Part shown: positions 35,439 to 44,156 of the stretch, piece after piece
Layout: every line of letters begins with the position of its first letter
Numbering within the stretch: position 1 is the stretch's first letter
Source of the DNA: Rhizomicrobium palustre
GTDB taxonomy: Bacteria > Pseudomonadota > Alphaproteobacteria > Micropepsales > Micropepsaceae
Assembly: GCF_011761565.1 (NCBI RefSeq)
Contig: NZ_JAASRM010000001.1
Span: 1,054,139 to 1,118,138 of the forward strand
Length of the DNA: 64,000 nt
Direction: 5' to 3'
Program-made: the position numbers and the translations under genes
The notes under the pieces: generated by a model
What the model was told of the DNA's origin: nothing
The model's input: only the letters and a program-made list of their open reading frames with translations
The model's database searches: none

Positions 35439-36116
35439 TTAATCTTTGCGAGGCGCTGAAGGATCATCGAGGCAGTAGCCAAGCCCGCGTACCGTTTGGA
35501 TGAGATCGGCTTCCAGCTTCTTGCGCAGGCGGCCGACGAAGACTTCGATGGTGTTGGAATCGCGGTCGAAATCCTGATCGTAAAGATGTTCGACAAGTTC
35601 GGTGCGCGACACCACCCTGCCCTTGTGATGGGCGAGATAGGCAAGCAAGCGATATTCGAGGCTGGTCAGCTTCACCGGATTGCCGTTCAGCGTCACGCGC
35701 GAGGAGCGTGTATCGATGCGCAAGGGGCCAATCTCGATCTCAGAGGTGGCAAAACCCGCCGCCCGGCGCAACAGCGCCCGCAAACGCGCCAGAAGTTCTT
35801 CGGTGTAAAAAGGCTTGGCGAGATAATCGTCGGCACCCGCATCGAAGCCGGCAACCTTATCGGACCAGCTATCGCGCGCGGTGAGGATCAAGACCGGCAT
35901 GGTTTTGTGGGCCTTGCGCCATTGCTGCAGCACCCGCACACCATCCATCTTGGGCAGACCGAGATCGAGGATCACCGCGTCATAGGGTTCTGTATCGCCG
36001 AGGAAGTGGCCTTCTTCGCCATCAAAAGCCTGATCCACCGCATAGCCAGCGTCGCTCAGCGCCTTTTTGAGGTTGCGCTGCAGATCCGCATCGTCTTCCA
36101 CCAGTAACAGTCGCAT
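35439..36116 (-). CDS. OmpR-family response regulator (PhoP-like)
   Basis: 225 residues. Receiver with LLVEDDADLQ, phosphorylatable Asp in AVILDLGLPKMDG, Lys in YLAKPFYTEELL; winged helix at the C terminus with TIEVFVGRLRKKLEADLI and a final RGLGYCLDD. It lies between the PepSY-like gene upstream (39-bp gap) and the kinase downstream. The receiver resembles PhoP/QseB. A role in envelope or cation sensing is inferred from the PepSY neighbour and the kinase type. Confidence 0.93.
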   Translation of the reverse strand: MRLLLVEDDADLQRNLKKALSDAGYAVDQAFDGEEGHFLGDTEPYDAVILDLGLPKMDGVRVLQQWRKAHKTMPVLILTARDSWSDKVAGFDAGADDYLAKPFYTEELLARLRALLRRAAGFATSEIEIGPLRIDTRSSRVTLNGNPVKLTSLEYRLLAYLAHHKGRVVSRTELVEHLYDQDFDRDSNTIEVFVGRLRKKLEADLIQTVRGLGYCLDDPSAPRKD

Positions 36117-36154
36117 TGATCACCCTGGTTAGGGATTTGGATTAGGAACTTCAG

Positions 36155-36658
36155 TTAGCGAGGACGGCGGCGGTCGCCATCCCGGTCAGAGTCGCGATCA
36201 TAGCGCCCGCGGCCATTGCGGTCATCCCGAGATCGGTCGTCACGCGAACGATCATCGTGGTAGCGATCGTCCCGCGAACCGCGATCCCAGCGCCGGTCCT
36301 CGAAATTATTGCGCGGCGGGGCGTAGTCGCGGCGATCATAATCTCTGCGATCATCTGGGGCATCGGCGCGATAAGGCTGGGCGCCGCCAGAAGGCGCGCC
36401 GCCCATAATCTGCCCCGTGCGCGCATCCGCGGCGAACCAGATGATCCTGCCATCGGGCGTCATCCACTTGATGCGGTAATAGGATTGGCCGCTTGGCCCG
36501 AAAAAGGGGCCCTCCGCGTCGTAAAACCGGCCAGGCATGGAGTGGCGGATCTGGGGCAAAATGCGGTCGAGCGAACCGCCGCCGCGCCCATCCTGAGCCA
36601 GAGCCGGGACGGCGAGCGCGAGCAGTACTACAAAAAAGCTTACCAGACGCGCGCGCAT
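36155..36658 (-). CDS. Exported PepSY-like protein with Asp/Arg-rich tail
   Basis: 167 residues from the ATG at 36658. A signal peptide (MRARLVSFFVVLLALAVPALAQ) is followed by a PepSY-like beta-alpha unit at about residues 45-90 (YRIKWMTPDGRIIWFAAD and ARTGQIMG). The C-terminal 60 residues are low-complexity, with DRRDYDRR and RDDRSRDD repeats. It is first in an operon with an OmpR-type pair, an arrangement frequent in alphaproteobacteria where PepSY proteins modulate kinases or envelope enzymes. The tail could bind metal or anionic polymer; that is inference. Confidence 0.8.
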   Translation of the reverse strand: MRARLVSFFVVLLALAVPALAQDGRGGGSLDRILPQIRHSMPGRFYDAEGPFFGPSGQSYYRIKWMTPDGRIIWFAADARTGQIMGGAPSGGAQPYRADAPDDRRDYDRRDYAPPRNNFEDRRWDRGSRDDRYHDDRSRDDRSRDDRNGRGRYDRDSDRDGDRRRPR

Positions 36659-36856
36659 AGCCTTTCCACTATCCCCCAGCATATGAACCGAAGCTGAATA
36701 TGCCATCCAGGGTCAGTTCAGAGAGCCCATACTAATCTCACCACCATCGATACAGGGAACTTTTTTGTCACAAATCCCGTTCCCGGTGTCGCGCAATGGG
36801 CGGGGGTTCGCACCTTGCGTCAAATGGGGGCCGAAACGGCCCAGAAGGAGAGAGAG

Positions 36857-37282
36857 ATGAAGATCAGGACACTTCTTTTGACGGCTGCAGCGGCTGCCAT
36901 GATGACCACAGCCGGCGCCTCCGCCGCCTGGGATCGCGACCGCGATCATGATGGCCGCCCGGACCATGGCTGGGCCGAACGCCACGACCGCGATGGCTTC
37001 AACGATGCATGGCGCGGACGCGCCGACTGGCACTGGCGCGACGATCACGGCCGCTGGCATGGCGATCGCGACCGTTATTGGCGCTATGGCTATCGTGGCT
37101 ATATCAGCGATCGCGACATCTATTATCGCAGCTTGCGCGCGCATGGCTATTACCGCTGGGATGGAGCCCCTTATTGGTATCAGGGCCGCTATGTCGTGCG
37201 CAGCTACGACCGCTGGGGCCGCGTCGTGTTCGTTGAGATGAACCCCTACACCGGCGGCTTTTTGGGTGTGATCCGCTTCTAA
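36857..37282 (+). CDS. Exported Trp/Tyr/Arg-rich protein, paralog 1
   Basis: 141 residues from the ATG at 36857, preceded by AAGGAGAGAGAG. Signal peptide (TLLLTAAAAAMMTTAGASA). The middle is rich in Asp, Arg, His and Trp; the C-terminal 60 residues (RGYISDRDIYYRSLRAHG, then APYWYQGRYVVRSYDRWG and FVEMNPYTGGFLGVIRF) are shared with the next gene. Some resemblance to RcnB-like periplasmic proteins, but I cannot assign the family. It diverges from the PepSY-OmpR operon, so it may be a target of that regulator. Confidence 0.8.
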   Translation: MKIRTLLLTAAAAAMMTTAGASAAWDRDRDHDGRPDHGWAERHDRDGFNDAWRGRADWHWRDDHGRWHGDRDRYWRYGYRGYISDRDIYYRSLRAHGYYRWDGAPYWYQGRYVVRSYDRWGRVVFVEMNPYTGGFLGVIRF

Positions 37283-37365
37283 CAAAGCCGCGTTCTAAAG
37301 GAATAGGCCTTGAGTCGGGGGAGCCACAGTCCGCCCCTCCCTGTAGGTCCCTCCGGCGATCAAGC

Positions 37366-37397
37366 GAAGGCCTCGCGAGCCCCCTCGCGGGGCCTTC
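37366..37397 (+). terminator. Hairpin after paralog 1
   Basis: GAAGGCCTCGCGAG and CTCGCGGGGCCTTC form a 14-bp stem with one G-T wobble and a CCCC loop. No strong T-run follows. It separates the two paralogous genes, suggesting separate transcripts or attenuation. Confidence 0.55.
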
Positions 37398-37488
37398 GGC
37401 GTTGATACAGTTTGTTACGTGCTAGGAACCCGCACGGAACCCAAGCGGCTTGAGAGGCGTAGTGTTGGTTTGTTGACAGGAGAATTGA

Positions 37489-37899
37489 ATGGGTTTGAGC
37501 AAGCGTCTTTCGCTTAAGACATTTGGAATGACCGCGTTTGCCGCCGCGCTCCTCTGCACCAGCGCGAGCTTTGCGGATCCCCCACATCGCGACGATCACC
37601 CGCCCATGCGCGATATGCGCGATATGCGCGGACCGGATGCGATGCGGGACCATGACATGCGCGGACATAATGATTGGGGCAAACACCGTGACCGGTATTG
37701 GCGCCCCGAATATCGCGGCTATGTCGCGCGCGACCGCATTTTCCACGAGCTGCGCCGCCACCACTACAACCGCTTCGATGGCGATCCCTATTGGTATCGC
37801 GGCCGCTATGTGGTGAAGAGCTTCGACCGGCGCGGACGGCGCATCTTTGTCGAAATCAATCCTTATACCGGCGCCTATATCGGCGTGGTGCGCTTCTGA
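37489..37899 (+). CDS. Exported Trp/Tyr/Arg-rich protein, paralog 2
   Basis: 136 residues. Signal peptide (LKTFGMTAFAAALLCTSASFA), a linker with repeated RDMRDMRG and DHDMRGHND, then the same C-terminal domain as paralog 1 (RYWRPEYRGYVARDRIF, PYWYRGRYVVKSFDRRG, FVEINPYTGAYIGVVRF). The pair is a tandem duplication whose C-terminal half is far better conserved than the linker. AGGAG precedes the start. Function unknown. Confidence 0.8.
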   Translation: MGLSKRLSLKTFGMTAFAAALLCTSASFADPPHRDDHPPMRDMRDMRGPDAMRDHDMRGHNDWGKHRDRYWRPEYRGYVARDRIFHELRRHHYNRFDGDPYWYRGRYVVKSFDRRGRRIFVEINPYTGAYIGVVRF

Positions 37900-37906
37900 A
37901 ACGTGA

Positions 37907-37929
37907 AGGCCCGCTAGAAAGGCGGGCCT
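37907..37929 (+). terminator. Intrinsic terminator between paralog 2 and the GTA cluster
   Basis: AGGCCCGC and GCGGGCCT form a perfect 8-bp stem with a 7-base loop, followed by GTTCCT. It lies between two convergent genes and could serve both strands. Confidence 0.65.
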
Positions 37930-37934
37930 GTTCC

Positions 37935-38399
37935 TCAGGCTTTGGCTTTGGCGCGATCGCCGAACCACCATACCACTGCAGTGACGGCCGCGAAAACCAG
38001 AGAGCCGCTGATTTCGCCGCGCGCCGCGTCTGTTGCCGGCAGGGCGAAAAACGCCGCAGAAAGAAAACCACAAAGCCCGACAGTTAGAACCGGACGCACC
38101 AGCGCGCGCACGGCATTCACCCAAGGATAGCTCACGCCAATAGCGCCTTCGGCTTTCAGGCTTTCGCAAAGCCCCGTCCAGGAACCGGACGCCGCGGTGG
38201 AGGCGCGCATGTCTGCCGCTTCCGCCGCTTTGGCTTTCATCGCCATGTCCGCCATGCGCTCCTCATGGCCCCACTCTTCTTTTTTTTGCGCGAAAATCTC
38301 ACGCGCTTCGAAAACGCCAACGGCCTTGCTCGCGACATTGCCGATCAAGCCAAAAAGGCCACCGCTCAGCGCATCGCCGAGCATGGACACAAGCTCCAT
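37935..38399 (-). CDS. GTA-type holin (3-TM family)
   Basis: 154 residues from the ATG at 38399, preceded by AAGGAG. Resembles the GTA_holin_3TM family: an N-terminal helical region, a middle amphipathic part (EARESFAQ-like REIFAQKKEEWG), and two clear C-terminal hydrophobic helices (VLTVGLCGFLSAAFFALP and SLVFAAVTAVVWWFG). It is the last gene of the GTA cluster, just before the terminator. By family it forms pores that let particles exit at lysis. In Rhodobacter the holin is encoded elsewhere; here it sits in the main cluster. Confidence 0.75.
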   Translation of the reverse strand: MELVSMLGDALSGGLFGLIGNVASKAVGVFEAREIFAQKKEEWGHEERMADMAMKAKAAEAADMRASTAASGSWTGLCESLKAEGAIGVSYPWVNAVRALVRPVLTVGLCGFLSAAFFALPATDAARGEISGSLVFAAVTAVVWWFGDRAKAKA

Positions 38400-38433
38400 T
38401 GTCTCAACTCCTTGAAGGTTCTGGAACGCGGGC

Positions 38434-38697
38434 TCAGCCCGCAAAGGTTTGCAGGCTGGCGCGGTAGGCCGCGATCACTGCGTCGCTCCATACCGCCGCA
38501 GCGATGGCTTTGATTTTTTCGGATTTGGCCGATAGATCGTCCCCCGGCACCAAAACATAGCGGTGATAGCGCGGCGGATAGGATGGATCGATCTCACCAT
38601 CAACAGTGATGAAGGTGGCCTCACGGATCTGCAGTTGCCCGTCAGGCAAAACAGTTATGGTTTCATCCGGCTGAGTGAGAGCAGAAATAGAGGGCAT
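38434..38697 (-). CDS. Small hypothetical protein of the GTA cluster
   Basis: 87 residues from the ATG at 38697. A short beta-rich start (ETITVLPDGQLQIREATFITVDG) is followed by a helical end (KSEKIKAIAAAVWSDAVIAAY). It lies 10 bp after the DUF2793 gene and 34 bp before the holin gene. Position resembles that of tail-fibre accessory proteins. No named family recognised. Confidence 0.65.
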   Translation of the reverse strand: MPSISALTQPDETITVLPDGQLQIREATFITVDGEIDPSYPPRYHRYVLVPGDDLSAKSEKIKAIAAAVWSDAVIAAYRASLQTFAG

Positions 38698-38707
38698 GGC
38701 AGCCTCC

Positions 38708-39907
38708 TCAATTGGGGGTGAAATAGAAGAGTTCGCGCCCAAGGAAGGTGTTGGGCGTGATTTCGGACCAGTTCAGGGCGGTGTCGCCGTTGGTGTTCAA
38801 GATGCGCCCTTCCATATAGGCGCTGTTCGAGGAGACAAAGAATCCTACCGCACCGCAAATGGATGGCGTTGCGAAACCACCCTGCGACCCTAAAAGCACT
38901 GCGGCTTCGGCATAACTGCCGGTGCACTCCTGCACAAAAGGCAAGCCGCCGATGCGCACAGCACCACTGCCGCCCACCCCAGAAGACCCCACCCGAATAC
39001 CGAAGCGAACGCAAACGAGACGGCCGATCTTGATATAACTGCCTGAGCCGACCATCACGGAAGCTCCGGAGGCTGGCACCGCGGAGATGATGGATGGCGA
39101 CCAGATCCCCTCTTCGTAATCATCGAGCGTGTTGGCGTCTGGCGAAGCGATCTGCGCCGCGGGAAAGCCGATCTGCCCGCCCGCGAGCGAAAGAAGCCCG
39201 CTTACGAAGGGCGTGGCGAGTGTCTTATTAAAAAGGGTTTCCGCGCCGCTTTTGGTAGCGAAATCACCAGCATTGGCGGCCGCGCGGAAATAGGCGCGCT
39301 CGCGCCAATTGCCCGAGGCATCAGAGGCGTAAAGCCCTACATCTCCGGCCTGGGTCACGCGGCTTGTCCCGCCCAGAAGAACAAGAGAGGCGGCGTTATG
39401 GGTGAGGGTGAGGCCCTGCGCAAACCGCACAAAGCGCAGCTTGTTGGCGGCGCTACCGAAGGACGTAATCGTCGAGGTGCCGGTGATCTGGATAAAGAGC
39501 GAACCCGCCGCCTCAAGATCGCACGTGCCCGCCGAGGCGATGGAGGTTTCGTTCGCCGAGATCAGCGCGTTCCAGTCCGTCCAGACGCCATTGAGATAGA
39601 CTATAAAGGCGCTCGACGGCACCACGAAAGCGCGCAGCCCATTGAAAGGGGTGAAGAACCGCCAAGCGCCATCAAGGCAATAGGCGATCTTATACGCATA
39701 GCCCAACCATGCTCCGCTGGGCGCCCCACCCGTGAGATAGGCATCGCCATCAGTGGGACTTGCGGGCGGCGTGTTGACGAATTGGCCCAAGAGGCAAAGA
39801 TCGAACAAGGCATCGAGCTCAGCCAGGGCCTCGTTCCAGGTGACGGGATTGGCCGATTGCAGCGAGACGAGCTGTGCTAATTTTAAACGCGGGGTTTTAT
39901 CGGACAT
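38708..39907 (-). CDS. DUF2793 tail-fibre-like protein
   Basis: 399 residues. The N-terminal 100 residues match DUF2793 (LAQLVSLQSANPVTWNEAL, ASPTDGDAYLTGG, SGAWLGYAYKIAY), a domain found downstream of gp15 in alphaproteobacterial GTAs and prophages. The middle and C terminus are Gly/Ser/Thr-rich with beta-strand character and probably make the receptor-contact part. It overlaps the gp15 stop by 11 bases. The C-terminal half is likely fast-evolving. Confidence 0.85.
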   Translation of the reverse strand: MSDKTPRLKLAQLVSLQSANPVTWNEALAELDALFDLCLLGQFVNTPPASPTDGDAYLTGGAPSGAWLGYAYKIAYCLDGAWRFFTPFNGLRAFVVPSSAFIVYLNGVWTDWNALISANETSIASAGTCDLEAAGSLFIQITGTSTITSFGSAANKLRFVRFAQGLTLTHNAASLVLLGGTSRVTQAGDVGLYASDASGNWRERAYFRAAANAGDFATKSGAETLFNKTLATPFVSGLLSLAGGQIGFPAAQIASPDANTLDDYEEGIWSPSIISAVPASGASVMVGSGSYIKIGRLVCVRFGIRVGSSGVGGSGAVRIGGLPFVQECTGSYAEAAVLLGSQGGFATPSICGAVGFFVSSNSAYMEGRILNTNGDTALNWSEITPNTFLGRELFYFTPN

Positions 39908-42900
39908 AGAGGGTTTCCGTTTTCATGTTCCCCCGTCCAAGCACGGTGGAACGCTGGGCGACACGCAGGGTCAAAGGATTGGGGAGACCGGACGGAAAAT
40001 CCGCCTCCTGATCGGCTACGCTGTAGCGCTGGCTTTCGCCCGCGATGGCGCGATAGCTGCGTACCACCGTGTCGCCGGAAAGAATGTCGAGATCGAAGAG
40101 CGCAGGGTCTGATTGCGGCGTCTCCGAAAGAAGAATGCTCGATGCCGAAAAACTGCGATCACGGCGGCGCCAGGTGAAGATCAGATCGCTGCCTGACCAT
40201 TGAAAATCCACATGACAGGGTGCAGGCGGGATGAGCCCCTTGGCCGAAAAACTCTGCGGCTGAGTTTGGAAAGCGGGATCGGCGAGCGGCAGACCTTCCG
40301 GGCCATAGGTATAGTTATGAGCGAGAAGTGCCTCACCGGTGCCAAGCTGAATCTGCGTCAGGGCGTCATCAAGCAACACCACACGCGCGCCCGCAGGCAC
40401 CGGGGAGGCCATCGCCTGCTCGCTTCCTTGCACGCCACGGATAAAGCGCGTGAGGCGCCAGGTGCTGGGGGCGATCAGCTCGGCGCTGGCGAATTGCAGC
40501 ACCTCCCAGGCACCGGAAGGATTTTGCACGGCCAAGCGATTGGCGCCGGCGAAAAGATCGGTATCCGAAACCGAAAGGAACGCGCCATTGATCAGGCTCA
40601 CCGTGAGGCTGTTCACAAGGTCGAAGCGATTGAGCGGCCCGGGCCAGAAGTCATAAAGCGTTTGGCCAAGCGTGGCGGGCGCGGTGAGCGTGGCGGCCTC
40701 TACGCCGTCTTTATACACCACCACCCTGCCCGGCCAGGGATCAGCGAAACCCGCGATAAAAGGTGAGGCCGCATCCTGGGTTTCAGAGAGGAGCGGCAGA
40801 TCGAGGAACACCACCAGCACACGGCCCGGACGGACAAGGCTTCGCGTAGAGCGCAGAGAGCGGGCCGCGCCTGCACGGCTTTCATACAGCGACGGATCGG
40901 TGGCAACAGCCTCGATCTTGCGCGCGCCCGCATCGGCAATGGAGGTGAGCCGCAAGCGCCGCACCCGACCGCCAGCCTCCAGCCGCACCTCATCCGCGGG
41001 ATCAAGCGCGAGATGCGAGGGCGGCAGCGCGAAATTCGCGAGTTCCGACATCACCGCCGCATCGGCGAGAAGCCGATCGCTGATCGCTTGCGCCTCGCTT
41101 TGATCGAGTAGAAGCGCCAATGCGGAGGTGGCGACGCGCTTTGTGCCCGCCAGATGGGCGCTTTGCGCCACCGCCTCGTCATAGCTTCCCGCATCGAGAT
41201 AGGAGAGCCGCGCGGCACAGGGAATATCCGCCGCATCATTGCGCTGCAGGGTGAAACCGGCATTATCGCCCGTGACCACAAGATCACTTTTGCTGAGGCA
41301 CAGCGGCTCGGCGCCGCCGCGCGACAGAAAAACGATATTGCCCTCGCGCTCTATGGCATCGAAAGCATAAGCGCTCATCAAAGGCGCCAGCGCCTCGCGG
41401 ATGCTCATCGTGTCGGTCACGGCGTAACCGGCGACGAGGCCGGAAAGGCCAGAGACATCGACAGCGGAAAACCCCGCATCTGCGCAGAGAGTGGCGACAA
41501 GCTGGGCCAGCGGTACCGTGCCCAAACGTCCATTCAGCCAATGGCCGGTAGTGTAATTGGCAGCATCGCCCCAGACATCGCTGAGTGCTGGAAAGAAGGG
41601 GTAAGGGCGCGCGTCCCAGCACCATAAGGTGGTGGCATCCACATCCAGCATGGCTCCGTCATAGACGGTAGAAGTGGGATTGTTGGCAGGATCGCGCCAA
41701 TAGGAAAGATGCGCCTCCAGAAAGCGGCGCTGGATAAGATCGTCACGCATGCCACTGGAATAATACGGAAAGAAACTCTCCGAGGATTTGGGATCATAAA
41801 AGACATTGGGCTGGTTGGCGCCTTTATCCGCCGCGGGGCAGCCCAATTCCGTGAAACGGATCGGCTTTGATTGCGGCATCCAAGCGGTCGGCGTGGCGCT
41901 TTCCGCCCCGTTCGGGCGATCGTAGTGGCGGTTCGACCACCAATTCCAGATATCCTTGGCGCGCCAGATCCAGGGCTTACCGAGACCATCGGTAATCGCG
42001 CTGCGGCCCTGTGCGTCCCGCGCAGCGGTGCTGGCGTAATACCAATCATAACCCTCGCCGCCGCTTATATTGGCTTTGAGATAGTCGAGATCATAAGGCG
42101 AGGCATATTCGGCTGCATCGAGCCCGCCGCTCTCGCGCCAATCGGCGAGCGGCAGGTAATTGTCGATACCAATGAAATCGATATGGGGATCGGCCCATAA
42201 GGGATCGAGGTGAAAGCGAAAACCACCTCCGCCCATCTGATGACCGTTATACTCTGTCCAATCGGCGCCATAGCCGAGCTTGGCATTAGGCAGCAGCGCC
42301 TTCACATCGGCGGCTAGCGCTTTCAGCGCCGCCACAGCGGGATACGTGGAAGCATCCGAGCGCGCCTTAGTGAGGCCGACGAGTTCGGAGCCGATGAGAA
42401 ACGCATCCACACCGCCTGCGGCCGCACAAAGCTCGGCATAATGCAGCACCATGGCGCGGTATTGCGTGAAGAAGGCGGCGATCTGTGTCGACGCAGCAGC
42501 GGTTTGATCGACGCTTCCGCTGTAGCCCGCAGCCGGACTCAACGTGATGCGTCCCCGCCAAGGATAAGCGGGCTGGCCCGGGCTGGCGGCGTTGTTCGAA
42601 TAGGGGTTGGGCTTGGTATTGTCCGCTGGAATATCCATGAAGACGAAAGGATAGAAGGTGACGGCAAGGCCGCGCGCCTTGATCGCAGCAATGGCAGCGC
42701 CAACGCTTTGATCCGACGGCGTGCCACCATAAGACGGGCGCCCATCGATCATGGAGATGAGATAGGCGCTTTCGCGCGCAATGCCGGCGACGCTCCAGCT
42801 TTCGGGATAGGTGCCGCGCACTATCTCTTCCACACCGGGGCGGATGTGGCATTGGCCCGCGCGCAGATCATCGCCGAACCAGCCCACCACCAGGGCGATG

Positions 42901-43715
42901 GACTTCAAATTGGGCGCCAGCGCGCAAAGCTCGTCCAGCGAGGCGGTGAAATCAGAGCTGCTCGAGGCGTTATGCGCATTGAGCGGCTTGGTGGTACCAA
43001 GACCATTATCTTCGGTAACAATTTCTGGCGCATAGACGAACTCACCCGCGCCGGGGATAAGTGCGACGGATGTGATGCGGCTTTCGAGACTGCCTGCGCT
43101 GATCAGCGGGCGGAAGATTTCGAATTGCAGCTGGGGAATGCGATTCCCGAAGGCTGCGAGCGGCATATCCTCGAAGACGACATAGCAAAGCCCGCGATAG
43201 GCAGGGCTATTGCCCGCCCCTTCGATTTCCTCGATCGCGGGATCGGCGGTTTGCGTTTCATCGCCGGGATAGAAACGTAACGTGTATTGAGAGGGATCGA
43301 TCAGATTACCATCGGCCCAGATGCGGCCAATGCGCGTCACCACACCCTCGCACAGACCAACCGCGAAGCTGACGCTGTAGCTATAGGTGGTGGTTTCGAC
43401 CGAACGGCCCTTGCCGCCCGACTGATTCACCGCCTCCTTGAAGCGGCTCGCCCAAAGGATTTGTCCGGCCAGCCGCATGCGGCCATAGACACGCGGAATG
43501 GGCGCGCCTTCGCGCGAGGCCTGCAGGGAAATATCCGACAGCCTTGGGCCTTGGCGCTTGATCGATGGCATCAGCGCGGAATCGATCGCCGAGCCCGCGA
43601 GGCTTCCCAGCGCACCGCCGATTTGGGCGCCCGAAATCGTCAGGCCGAGAACAGAGGTCGCGCCAAAGCTGGCGCCGATGGCGGAACCCGCCGCGCCTAA
43701 GACTAGAGCAGCCAT
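39897..43715 (-). CDS. GTA gp15: baseplate multidomain protein with TIM-barrel-like domain
   Basis: 1272 residues, close to the size of RcGTA gp15. A Gly/Ala-rich N terminus leads into a tail-hub-like domain, then a GTA TIM-barrel-like domain at about residues 260-600 (SIALVVGWFGDDLR, VTFYPFVFMDIP, DAFLIGSELVGLTK, IDFIGIDNYLPLADW), then a phage-tail-3-like region and C-terminal beta domains. It forms the distal baseplate and tail tip. It is the largest protein in the cluster, starting 6 bp after gp14. The frame is intact, which argues for selection. Confidence 0.93.
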   Translation of the reverse strand: MAALVLGAAGSAIGASFGATSVLGLTISGAQIGGALGSLAGSAIDSALMPSIKRQGPRLSDISLQASREGAPIPRVYGRMRLAGQILWASRFKEAVNQSGGKGRSVETTTYSYSVSFAVGLCEGVVTRIGRIWADGNLIDPSQYTLRFYPGDETQTADPAIEEIEGAGNSPAYRGLCYVVFEDMPLAAFGNRIPQLQFEIFRPLISAGSLESRITSVALIPGAGEFVYAPEIVTEDNGLGTTKPLNAHNASSSSDFTASLDELCALAPNLKSIALVVGWFGDDLRAGQCHIRPGVEEIVRGTYPESWSVAGIARESAYLISMIDGRPSYGGTPSDQSVGAAIAAIKARGLAVTFYPFVFMDIPADNTKPNPYSNNAASPGQPAYPWRGRITLSPAAGYSGSVDQTAAASTQIAAFFTQYRAMVLHYAELCAAAGGVDAFLIGSELVGLTKARSDASTYPAVAALKALAADVKALLPNAKLGYGADWTEYNGHQMGGGGFRFHLDPLWADPHIDFIGIDNYLPLADWRESGGLDAAEYASPYDLDYLKANISGGEGYDWYYASTAARDAQGRSAITDGLGKPWIWRAKDIWNWWSNRHYDRPNGAESATPTAWMPQSKPIRFTELGCPAADKGANQPNVFYDPKSSESFFPYYSSGMRDDLIQRRFLEAHLSYWRDPANNPTSTVYDGAMLDVDATTLWCWDARPYPFFPALSDVWGDAANYTTGHWLNGRLGTVPLAQLVATLCADAGFSAVDVSGLSGLVAGYAVTDTMSIREALAPLMSAYAFDAIEREGNIVFLSRGGAEPLCLSKSDLVVTGDNAGFTLQRNDAADIPCAARLSYLDAGSYDEAVAQSAHLAGTKRVATSALALLLDQSEAQAISDRLLADAAVMSELANFALPPSHLALDPADEVRLEAGGRVRRLRLTSIADAGARKIEAVATDPSLYESRAGAARSLRSTRSLVRPGRVLVVFLDLPLLSETQDAASPFIAGFADPWPGRVVVYKDGVEAATLTAPATLGQTLYDFWPGPLNRFDLVNSLTVSLINGAFLSVSDTDLFAGANRLAVQNPSGAWEVLQFASAELIAPSTWRLTRFIRGVQGSEQAMASPVPAGARVVLLDDALTQIQLGTGEALLAHNYTYGPEGLPLADPAFQTQPQSFSAKGLIPPAPCHVDFQWSGSDLIFTWRRRDRSFSASSILLSETPQSDPALFDLDILSGDTVVRSYRAIAGESQRYSVADQEADFPSGLPNPLTLRVAQRSTVLGRGNMKTETLYVR

Positions 43716-43721
43716 GAGGGA

Positions 43722-44156
43722 TCAATCCTTGAGAAACCGGAAAGCGTAAGCCGCACGCGCGCGCCAAAAGGCGCTGAACACTTCCTCGCTGACGCGCTTG
43801 TTCTGGCGGGCGTGAATAAGCGTTGGCGCGCCCTCTTTATCCGCAAGCAACCCGCAATGGCGCGCAGGCCCGCGCGGCACCATGCGAAAGAGAAGAACAT
43901 CGCCGGGCTTTGCAGCAGCGGACGTGATCTCGGGAAAATGCCGTGCGAAGCCTGTGTGCAACTCCTCACCGCCGATATGCCATGAAGGATCGTACGGGGG
44001 AACATCCTCCGGCTCTTCGCCGGTAAGCTCGCGATAAAGCCCGCGCAGGAAACCCAAGCAGTCGCAGCCGACGCCCTTCAGCGCGGCCTGGTGCACATAG
44101 GGCGTGCCGATCCAGCCGCGCGCGGCGACGAGAAGCGTTTCGCGATCAATGGCCAT
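43722..44156 (-). CDS. GTA gp14: NlpC/P60-family peptidase
   Basis: 144 residues from the ATG at 44156. NlpC/P60 fold: catalytic Cys in GVGCDCLGFLRGLYREL, His in RHCGLLAD, and a further His in APTLIHARQNK. By family it cleaves cell-wall peptides at the tail tip during DNA entry. It overlaps gp13 by 11 bases; the longer upstream frame lies inside gp13. Active-site residues are preserved. Confidence 0.9.
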   Translation of the reverse strand: MAIDRETLLVAARGWIGTPYVHQAALKGVGCDCLGFLRGLYRELTGEEPEDVPPYDPSWHIGGEELHTGFARHFPEITSAAAKPGDVLLFRMVPRGPARHCGLLADKEGAPTLIHARQNKRVSEEVFSAFWRARAAYAFRFLKD

